Below are positions 29,452-35,321 of a stretch of DNA of 35,321 nucleotides, piece by piece. Source of the DNA: Calditrichaceae bacterium (lineage in GTDB: Bacteria > Calditrichota > Calditrichia > RBG-13-44-9 > J075); NCBI GenBank assembly GCA_013360445.1, contig JABWBP010000077.1:1-35321 (forward strand), given 5' to 3'. The notes beneath the pieces were generated by a model. That model did no database searches and was not told the DNA's origin. It worked only from the letters and a program-made list of their open reading frames with translations. Positions within the stretch are counted from its first letter, which is position 1, and each line of letters begins with the position of its first letter. The position numbers and the translations under genes are program-made.

Positions 29452-31221
29452 TCACCTTAACAAAATCATCTTCCGGCTGAGCGTCTTTTCCCCAACGGTC
29501 AGGCGATAGACGTACATCCCGCTGCCCAGCGGCTCGCCGAGATCGTTTTGGGCGTTCCACTCCACGGTGTATTGTCCCGGCGTCAAGGGCTGCGCTACCA
29601 ACAGGGACACGCGCTGCCCCAGAATGTTGAAAATCTCCAGTTTTACCGGGCCGCTCCGGGGAACATCGAAAGTGATCCGGGTAACCGGATTGAAGGGATT
29701 GGGATAATTGGGGTACAGCGCCGGGGACCCCGGAACGGTTGCGCCAATCTCCAGGCCGGATGGGGGCTGAATAAATATCTCCACCGGCAGATTGAGCCGG
29801 GTCGTGAGGGTGTCATTCGAGGTGATTTGCACGTATCCCAGGTAGGTTTGATTGGGAGTCAAACCGGCAGGATCCACGGTAACGGCTACCACTTCCGACT
29901 CCCCCGCGGCAAGCTGCCCGAAAGCGAGCGGGGGCACGCTCAACCAGTTCTCGCCCTGCGGAAGGGAATCGCTCACCAGGAACAGAAGCGTGCCCTGCCC
30001 GATGTTGGCGATAGTAATATCGTAGATCTGGGGAACCTGGTTCGCAGACAGGGTATCGGAAATCTGCGCGGGCGACACCTGGAGCACCGGGCTGGCAAGC
30101 CCCACGATGGAAACGCTTACCGGCAGCGCCAGGTTGGGAGCGTTGGCGCTGTTATTAGAGATGCGGATTTCCGCGCTGTAATCTCCATTGGGATTGACGC
30201 TGACCAGCCGCGCCTGCACCGGCAGGGAATCGCCGGGCGCAATGGTTCCGGTGAGGGGAATGGCGGAGAAGCCGCTGGCATCCAATTCCGTGAGCCAGCT
30301 CAGGCCGTTCTCCTGCCCTAACAGACCATGCCCGTAGTCCGGCGCAAAATCCGGCAGAGCGGGGTTGAAAAGCCCCAGGGAAACCAGGCAGGCGTTCAGG
30401 TTATCGTCGATGAGCGAGGGGGTTAAAAATTTGACGAACTGCGCCTCCACGGAAGTTCCGGCGATGCTCAAAGGCAGGGAGATGCCCACCGGGGTAAAAG
30501 AAGTGTCTCCTCCTTGAATGACGTAGGCGGAAGCGGAGAGACCCAGGGTATCGCCTAACAAATTGCCGATGTCGAAAACGATATCGTATTCGGCGCCCAC
30601 GTCGTGCGCTCCCAACCCGAATCCTAAGGGCGCGGGAAACGCCCCGGTGGCGAAGTTTTGATCCAGGTCGATGGAGAGAACCGCCAGGGCGGCGGTATCC
30701 GGCGCGGCGCTAAAATTGATGGTAAAAATATAGTTGAAAAAATTTTCCTCGATTTCTACGGACACCACGTCAATGCCAGGATTATTGGTGTCGCCGGGAG
30801 GATCGTTGATGACCACGGAGCGCAACAGCGAGGGGGAAGAGAGCGATTCCGCGCGACTGGCAACGGGGGGCGATGGGGGAAGATTCACCCTGTCTAAGCG
30901 GCGCAGAAAGGAGCGTATAAATGCCTCGCCGGAAATAGTCGCCGGCGGGCCGGCCGTCGCCGGCGGGCCGCCCGCCGCCCGCGCGCCGGTTTGCACGTCG
31001 GTAATGGATACAGCGAGGGGCTGGTCCCCGTCATTGTAGATATGGAAATCCCGGTTCATCCAGGTATAGCGGGGAAGCTGGTAACTCAGGGATTCCGGCT
31101 CGACCCGGATGAGCGGGCCGGCGTTTTCCGGCGAAGCGGATTGGGAATAAACGTTCCCGGTCAGCATATTCAACAACAGCAGCAACAGCCCTGGCCAGGT
31201 CATTTTAGAGGAAATTTTCAT
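29452..31221 (-). CDS. Exported protein with Ig-like domains and T9SS-type sorting domain
   Basis: The 589-residue protein has a signal peptide (MTWPGLLLLLLNMLTGNVYS) and starts at ATG 31221 with GGGAG upstream. The mature part opens with a beta-rich DFHIYNDGDQPLAVSITDVQ block, then a long region of unknown fold with VVSVEIEENFFNYIFTINFS and a VLSIDLDQNFATGAF segment, an Ig-like block (VLQVSPAQISDTLSANQVPQ) and the sorting domain (YPNPFNPVTRITFDVP ... GSGMYVYRLTVGE ... RKMILLR). It is probably a surface or secreted protein. Function unknown. A GC-rich tandem repeat inside it encodes AAGGPPATAGPPAT (30938-30985). Confidence 0.88.
   Translation of the reverse strand: MKISSKMTWPGLLLLLLNMLTGNVYSQSASPENAGPLIRVEPESLSYQLPRYTWMNRDFHIYNDGDQPLAVSITDVQTGARAAGGPPATAGPPATISGEAFIRSFLRRLDRVNLPPSPPVASRAESLSSPSLLRSVVINDPPGDTNNPGIDVVSVEIEENFFNYIFTINFSAAPDTAALAVLSIDLDQNFATGAFPAPLGFGLGAHDVGAEYDIVFDIGNLLGDTLGLSASAYVIQGGDTSFTPVGISLPLSIAGTSVEAQFVKFLTPSLIDDNLNACLVSLGLFNPALPDFAPDYGHGLLGQENGLSWLTELDASGFSAIPLTGTIAPGDSLPVQARLVSVNPNGDYSAEIRISNNSANAPNLALPVSVSIVGLASPVLQVSPAQISDTLSANQVPQIYDITIANIGQGTLLFLVSDSLPQGENWLSVPPLAFGQLAAGESEVVAVTVDPAGLTPNQTYLGYVQITSNDTLTTRLNLPVEIFIQPPSGLEIGATVPGSPALYPNYPNPFNPVTRITFDVPRSGPVKLEIFNILGQRVSLLVAQPLTPGQYTVEWNAQNDLGEPLGSGMYVYRLTVGEKTLSRKMILLR
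30938..30985. repeat. GC-rich tandem repeat inside the exported-protein gene
   Basis: A 15-bp unit gtcgccggcgggccg occurs twice at 18-bp period (30938-30952 and 30956-30970) and is followed by a related stretch. In frame it encodes ARAAGGPPATAGPPAT, which is unlike the flanking Ser/Thr/Asp-rich sequence. Confidence 0.6.
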
Positions 31222-31756
31222 GGATGCGCTCCCTGAATTTGTTGATGTTATGGCGTGGAGGAATATATCGATGGATTAGTGGATTAATGAGCGGTTGAAG
31301 GGTACGAATAGCCGGATAGCCATTCAACCTGTACTATCACCTGACATATGAGAATTTTTGATACCAGGTGGTCTCCTTCCCGCTCTTAACCTCACCCATC
31401 CCCACCCGGCGCTTCGCGCCACCCTCCCCTTCCCTCTCCTGTAGGAGAGGGAAGGGGAGGGTTGGGGAGGGGTTGGGTGAGGTTAAAGTGGCGCTGAAAC
31501 CACGTATTTCCCGATAATTCTCAAATGTCACGTGATAGTACACCATTCAACCATTTAGCCGTTTGACAATTTAACCATCATTTCCTCGCCAGCGACAAAA
31601 TCAAAGCCAAGTTTACAGATTCAGCGAAGCGGTTGCAATGGGAAATTACCTGGCCCCGGCCTTCACCTGCCAAAACAGCGGCCGGCGATAAATTCCTTTC
31701 CGCCTGAATAACTTTTTAGTAGATTAATGCCTGTCACTTTGAGAAGGAGATGCACC
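31222..31756. other. Divergent intergenic region with nested repeats
   Basis: From left: GGATTAGTGGATTAATG units (31271-31290), a GGTTGAAGGG / CCATTCAACC-type repeat that is interrupted by the MITE-like element at 31330-31542 and continues to about 31580, then about 170 bp without repeats before the S74-protein gene. The open frame in the element (about 31337-31546) reads SPNPSPTLPFPLLQEREGEGG and is repeat, not gene. Confidence 0.7.
31320..31552. mobile_element. MITE-like element with 27-bp TIRs and 10-bp target duplication
   Basis: The inverted ends TGTACTATCAC...AATT (31330-31356) and AATT...GTGATAGTACA (31516-31542) match at 25 of 27 positions. A perfect 10-bp direct repeat (CCATTCAACC, 31320-31329 and 31543-31552) lies flush outside them. 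The body carries a strong pyrimidine/purine hairpin (CCTCACCCA ... TGGGTGAGG). Removing element and one repeat copy gives a continuous CCATTCAACCATTTAGCC stretch, the host repeat. No coding capacity. Confidence 0.88.
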
Positions 31757-32794
31757 ATGGCCCTGCGCCCATCCCGGAACGTCGCCGGCGTCGCCAATTT
31801 TCAGGCAACCCTCCGCCGGTCGATCTGTTTTTGCCTGATTTTCTTATCCCAATATGCCTTAAGCCAGCAATCCGATTTTTCTCGTTCCCGCGGACGAGAG
31901 GCTACGCAAGCGACCGGCTTCGATTTTATCAACAGCGCCGGCGATACCATCATGCGAATCCAGAATGACCGTATGGTTAGAATCGGGGCGGCAAATTCCA
32001 ATCTTCCCACGCTTTTGGGGGTGAAATCCACCCGCCTCCACGCCGGGCATTTCGTCTCCGACAGTTCGACCGCCAATTCCCAAACCCTGCGGGCGGAATT
32101 TACCGCCACCGGGCAGCTCAACGCCGCGGCCATCTTCGGAATGTGCCGTCCCGCGCCTTATTACGGCTACGGGGGCCGGTTTGAAGGGGGGTTTATCGGG
32201 GCGGACGGCATGGCGCTGGCCGCCGGCATCGGGGAGCGCTACGGGGTACGGGGAACCGGCTCTAACGGGGTGGCCAACTACGGGGTGTTCGGCAGCGCCC
32301 TGAACGGCACTTTCAGCTACGGGGTGTTCGGCACCGCCGGGGGAGCGGCTACCAATTACGCGGTGTACGCTTCCGGCGACCTGGTTTATACCGGCAACCT
32401 CATCGCCCTCTCGGATCAACAATTCAAAGAAAATCTTCGCCCGGTAGAAGGGGCGTTAGCGGCCATCCGCCAGCTTCGCCCATACCAGTTTACTTTTATT
32501 GACCATCCCCGCTTTGCCCACCTGCACCTGCCCGCCGGGCGGCGCTACGGATTTCTCGCCCAGGATGTGCAAACCGTGCTGCCGGAGTTGGTAAAAGAAG
32601 CCTTTCACCCCTCCGCGGAGGTTCTGCAGGGCGAACAAAACGGCGGGGAGCCGACCCGCTACCTGGGCTACAATCCCACGGAATTGATCCCCCTGCTGGT
32701 GAAAGCGGTGCAGGAACAACAGGCGCTGATCGAGCAGCAGCAGCAGGCCATTAAAACATTGGAGGCGAAGGTAGCGGAGTTAAGCGGCCGGTGA
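31757..32794 (+). CDS. Exported tail-fibre-like protein with S74 chaperone domain
   Basis: The 345-residue protein starts at ATG 31757, with AAGGAG seven bases upstream, and has a long signal-like N-terminus (SICFCLIFLSQYALSQ). The middle is Gly-rich and repetitive (YGVFGSALNGTFSYGVFG), like trimeric fibre or head-domain repeats. Residues about 215-320 form a Peptidase_S74 intramolecular chaperone domain: ALSDQQFKENLRPV, YGFLAQDVQTVLPELV and NPTELIPLLVKAVQEQQ. Ser219 and Lys224 are five residues apart, the spacing of the Ser587-Lys592 catalytic dyad in MYRF. The S74 domain normally trimerises and cleaves itself off. A C-terminal coiled coil ends the protein. It opens a plus-strand cluster of exported proteins. 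Confidence 0.85.
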   Translation: MALRPSRNVAGVANFQATLRRSICFCLIFLSQYALSQQSDFSRSRGREATQATGFDFINSAGDTIMRIQNDRMVRIGAANSNLPTLLGVKSTRLHAGHFVSDSSTANSQTLRAEFTATGQLNAAAIFGMCRPAPYYGYGGRFEGGFIGADGMALAAGIGERYGVRGTGSNGVANYGVFGSALNGTFSYGVFGTAGGAATNYAVYASGDLVYTGNLIALSDQQFKENLRPVEGALAAIRQLRPYQFTFIDHPRFAHLHLPAGRRYGFLAQDVQTVLPELVKEAFHPSAEVLQGEQNGGEPTRYLGYNPTELIPLLVKAVQEQQALIEQQQQAIKTLEAKVAELSGR

Positions 32795-32797
32795 AAA

Positions 32798-33060
32798 ATG
32801 AAAAGTGCAAAGTGCAAAATGAAAAGTGTAAAATGTAAAGTGAAGATTCACTACCGTGCACTTTTGTCATTCCTTCATGTTCCCCGCTTAATACCTGCGG
32901 GGACAAGCTTTAGCGGGAATCCAGGGAAAATCAAGCCTATGGATGCCCGATTACTACATTCGGGCATGACAAATTACGCTAAATTCGCTGTTTTTAAAAA
33001 AATGCACGGTAACAAAGTGAAGATCGAAAATCATAAATCGAAAATCGAAAAGCGAAAAGC
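32798..33060. repeat. Composite of three spacer repeats
   Basis: Three styles adjoin: tandem AAAGTGCAAAGTGCAAAATG units (32804-32842), a GTCATTCC ... GCGGGAATCCAG palindrome followed by TGCCCGATTACTACATTCGGGCATGACA (32867-32973), and tandem AAAATCGAAAATCGAAAAG units (33025-33058). The last one overlaps the apparent 5' end of the dockerin gene. Confidence 0.75.
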
Positions 33061-34102
33061 GCGGATCGCCCATTTTGAACGGCTGCGCCGGGCGTTAATG
33101 CTATCGGCGTTCCTGTGCGTTAGCGCGGCGGGGCAGGTCTCGCTCTCTATCGCGCCGGGGAGCACGCTAACGGTTTCCGGGGAACCGCAAATGATCCTCA
33201 GCGGGAACTGGAGCAACCCGGGAAACTTTCTCCCCGGCCAGGGTGTGGTGGTCTTCAACGGGCCGGCAGCGCAGAGCCTGATGAATCTTTCCCCCCAGGG
33301 GTTTTATCATTTGACGGTTGAAAAAAGCGGCGACCTGGCGCTGAACGGCCCGCTGCTCATCCAGCAGCGCCTGGAGGTAATTTCCGGGGACCTGGAGCTC
33401 AACGGAAATAGCATCACCCTGGCGGCGGGGGCGATGCTGAGCGAGACGCCCGGGAACACCGTGAAAGGCGCCGCCGGGTCGATCAGCATTACCCGGACGT
33501 TGAACGCCCCCTCGGAAGTGGACGCCGGGGGATTGGGCGCGACCATCACCAGCAATCAGAACTTAGGCGCTACCACCATCACCCGTTGGCATGATACCCG
33601 GCTCGTGAACGGCAACACCAGCATCCGGCGTTCTTACGAGATCATTCCCCAGAACAATTTCAATTTGAATGCGACCCTGGCATTCAAGTATGACGAATCG
33701 GAGCTGAACGGGACCCCGGAAAGCGATCTCAAGCTGTTCCGTTCAGCGGATAACGGCCAGAGCTGGGCTTTCGCCGGCGGATCGGTGAACCCCGCGCTGA
33801 ACGTTATCACCCTCAGCGGCATCGACGCCTTCTCCCTGTGGACCGCGGTGGGGGTCGATTGCCTGCCGGGTATTTTGGGAGACGTCAACGGCGACGGCGC
33901 AGCCAATTCCGGGGACGGGCTGATCCTGCTCTCCTACGACGTGGGGCTGGCGATACCCCCGGCCATTCTGGAGCGCATCAACGCCGGTTTTGGCGACGTG
34001 AACGGCGACGGCAGCAGCAACTCCACGGACGCCCTGATCATCCTCAGCCAGGATGTGGGCTTTCCGGTGCCATTCCCGGTGGGGCAGTTGGTGTGTTTGT
34101 AG
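33002..34102 (+). CDS. Exported protein with C-terminal dockerin domain
   Basis: From ATG 33002 the product has 366 residues. A hydrophobic segment LMLSAFLCVSAAGQ after a basic stretch looks like a signal peptide. The mature part is beta-rich (ILSGNWSNPGNFLPGQGVVV and later ITRTLNAPSEVDAGGLGATI) and ends with two calcium-binding dockerin-type loops: DVNGDGAANSGDGLILLSYD (about residue 294) and DVNGDGSSNSTDALIILSQD (about 335). Dockerins bind cohesins in cellulosomes; here a cohesin partner is not visible, and stability or anchoring roles are equally possible. The start is uncertain: the frame extends upstream to 32798 through repeats, and an in-frame ATG at 33098 would leave only a short hydrophobic start. 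No ribosome binding site supports any choice. Confidence 0.7.
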   Translation: MHGNKVKIENHKSKIEKRKARIAHFERLRRALMLSAFLCVSAAGQVSLSIAPGSTLTVSGEPQMILSGNWSNPGNFLPGQGVVVFNGPAAQSLMNLSPQGFYHLTVEKSGDLALNGPLLIQQRLEVISGDLELNGNSITLAAGAMLSETPGNTVKGAAGSISITRTLNAPSEVDAGGLGATITSNQNLGATTITRWHDTRLVNGNTSIRRSYEIIPQNNFNLNATLAFKYDESELNGTPESDLKLFRSADNGQSWAFAGGSVNPALNVITLSGIDAFSLWTAVGVDCLPGILGDVNGDGAANSGDGLILLSYDVGLAIPPAILERINAGFGDVNGDGSSNSTDALIILSQDVGFPVPFPVGQLVCL

Positions 34103-34119
34103 AGGATAAAGAAATCGCT

Positions 34120-34929
34120 ATGAGACGAATGTTATTCCTCGCGCTTGGCGGGCTGGCAAGCCTGCTCTCCCCCGCCCTGCCCGCCCAGGATTTTGATTTT
34201 CCCATCCTGGTCTCCGACGGGCTTAATTCCCAGCAATTAGCCGTGGGGGTGGATCCCAACGGCAGCAGCGGCTATGACCCGGGGCTGGACCTCTTCGCCC
34301 CCCCTCCCCCGCCCGCCGGCGCGTTCGACGCCCGGCTGCGCATCCTCGGCGAGGATTACCTGCGAGACGTACGCGACAACTCCATCAACGAAAAAGAATT
34401 CTTCATGCTCTACGCTCCCCAAACCGGGCGCTCGCTCACCCTGTACTGGGATGCAGCGCTGGCGGATTCGCTGGGCAGTTTTTGGATGACGGATAACATC
34501 AACGGATCCTTTTTCAGCCTGAACATGGCCGCGGCGGATTCCCTCTCCATCAGCAATTACCCGGTTTTGGCAAGCGGGCTGAAAATTCTGCTGACCCCGA
34601 ACCCGCCATTGCCCATCTTTCCCGGCATGAATACCCCCTCCCCTGCCCCCCAAACCTGGCAATTGTACCAAAACTTTCCCAACCCCTTCAACAGCTCCAC
34701 GAGCGTCGTTTATTTCGCGCCCCAAACCGGCTGGATTGACATCAGCATTTTCGATGCAACCGGGCGGAGGGTGAAAACACTTATTTCCGCCGCGCACGCT
34801 CCCGGTTATTACTCCGTCTCCTGGCGCGGAACTGATGACGCGGGGGCGGCAGCGGCCAGCGGAACCTATTTTTTGATATTAACATCCCCGGCCGGGCGGC
34901 AGAGCAGGAAAATAACCCTGGTAAAGTAA
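34120..34929 (+). CDS. Exported protein with T9SS-type sorting domain
   Basis: The 269-residue protein has a signal peptide (MRRMLFLALGGLASLLSPAL, cleavage after PAQ). The mature domain (FDFPILVSDGLNSQQLAVGV ... GSSGYDPGLDLFAPPPPPAG) is a form I associate with secreted proteins in this group, function unknown. Residues from about 188 form a sorting domain (YQNFPNPFNSSTSVVY ... ASGTYFLILTSPAGRQSRKI). ATG 34120 was chosen; upstream residues in the same frame overlap the dockerin gene. The gap to that gene is 17 bp, so they are probably co-transcribed. Confidence 0.88.
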   Translation: MRRMLFLALGGLASLLSPALPAQDFDFPILVSDGLNSQQLAVGVDPNGSSGYDPGLDLFAPPPPPAGAFDARLRILGEDYLRDVRDNSINEKEFFMLYAPQTGRSLTLYWDAALADSLGSFWMTDNINGSFFSLNMAAADSLSISNYPVLASGLKILLTPNPPLPIFPGMNTPSPAPQTWQLYQNFPNPFNSSTSVVYFAPQTGWIDISIFDATGRRVKTLISAAHAPGYYSVSWRGTDDAGAAAASGTYFLILTSPAGRQSRKITLVK

Positions 34930-35321
34930 TCCGGCAGGAGTTGATATCCGGAGTGCTCCAATCGTAGATTCCTTCGGAAAGGAGTGGCTTTGCCACAGAA
35001 TTTATTCTGCGCCGGCAGTGCAAAATAAATTTTGCACTCCTTTTTTTCTCTTGAATATTCATTTTCGTTTGATTATTATCTTCCATCCTACTGGGATAAA
35101 CATCCATTCGCAGCAGTATCCTACAATCTGCGCGCCAGTGTGAACCGGCTCCGGTTCTTACGGGATCAGTGTATTCAGAGACGTGCATCGATTTTAAATT
35201 CCGATGATGAAAATAATCATATTTAATTCTACTTTAAGACTTTAAAAAAATACTTAAAAAATTCATATATTGGGCTATGATTTTAAAAAACTTTATTACG
35301 CATCGGAGCAACCCCGAAGTG
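34930..35321. other. Intergenic region at the window end
   Basis: It holds a gtggc-ttt-gccac stem (34984-34996), a CAGAATTTATTCTG stem and a terminator hairpin. From about 35180 the sequence is AT-rich, probably a promoter region for a gene beyond the window. No gene is supported; a 15-codon frame from ATG 35277 runs to the edge but lacks a ribosome binding site. Confidence 0.5.
35017..35047 (+). terminator. Rho-independent terminator of the exported-protein cluster
   Basis: A perfect 10-bp stem (agtgcaaaat, 35017-35026, against 35029-35038) is followed by cctttttttc. It shares its arms with the GTGCAAAAC stem-loops at 19178-19199, so terminator and repeat are the same sequence type. Confidence 0.85.

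Noticed and set aside
31337-31546. Minus-strand frame of 69 codons (SPNPSPTLPFPLLQEREGEGG)
   Set aside because: It lies wholly within the MITE-like element and reads its hairpin.
31757-32794. Prophage tail-fibre gene
   Set aside because: The S74 domain is phage-like, but there are no other phage genes, and the protein has a signal-like N-terminus and exported neighbours.
35032-35226. Plus-strand frame of 64 codons near the end
   Set aside because: It starts in a terminator hairpin, has no ribosome binding site and no recognisable domain.
35277-35321. Possible start of a gene running off the right edge
   Set aside because: Only 15 codons, no ribosome binding site; cannot be supported although the AT-rich upstream region would fit a promoter.

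Overview
This window looks like a chromosomal fragment of an uncultivated Gram-negative bacterium of the FCB/KSB1-Calditrichota type. I infer this from several secreted proteins ending in the YPNPFNP...YRLxxGxxxxxRKMxLLR class of C-terminal (type A, T9SS-like) sorting domain, from dockerin-like calcium loops on secreted proteins, from a GldA/GldFG-type ABC operon, and from dense short intergenic repeats. No rRNA, tRNA, CRISPR array or prophage module was seen. The taxonomic assignment is inference; nothing here is a marker gene that settles it.

Layout. 1-2777 (minus strand): a tight run of a small protein plus a nucleotidyltransferase (toxin/antitoxin-like pair), a membrane cytochrome b-like protein, a decaheme c-type cytochrome, and a TrmO/TsaA tRNA-modification gene whose 3' part is replaced by a repeat. 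2860-7030 (minus): a metallophosphoesterase, a small exported protein, a MaeB-type malic enzyme with a phosphotransacetylase domain, and a cold-shock protein with a clear terminator. 7436-17781 (plus): two very large paralogous exported beta-helix proteins; the first ends in a dockerin-like region, the second in cadherin/Ig-like repeats and a sorting domain. 17938-24459 (minus): a PepSY-type membrane protein, a DUF4920 lipoprotein, a DUF4340 protein, a GldF-GldG fusion and its ABC ATPase. 24959-29271 (plus): a RAYT-type transposase, glucose-6-phosphate isomerase and a TRAP DctQ/DctM pair without a DctP. 29452-34929: an exported protein with sorting domain (minus), then a cluster (plus) of an S74-chaperone protein, a dockerin protein and another sorting-domain protein.

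The most unusual property is not one gene but the short repeats. Nearly every gap holds one or more unrelated hairpin or tandem repeat families. Three are MITE-like units with terminal inverted repeats; two have direct repeats flush with their ends (8 bp and 10 bp) and the third is bounded by 8-bp direct repeats that leave at most one unmatched base. Two of the three sit nested inside older repeats. Sequences of the same style also occur inside genes, mostly in frame: one truncates trmO, two different ones occupy the same loop in two homologous domains of the 1826-residue protein, others lie in its sorting domain, in a secreted protein, in the transposase gene as perfect palindromes, and in the apparent 5' end of a dockerin gene. 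Together they suggest a genome where small mobile hairpins reshape both spacers and surface-exposed protein loops.
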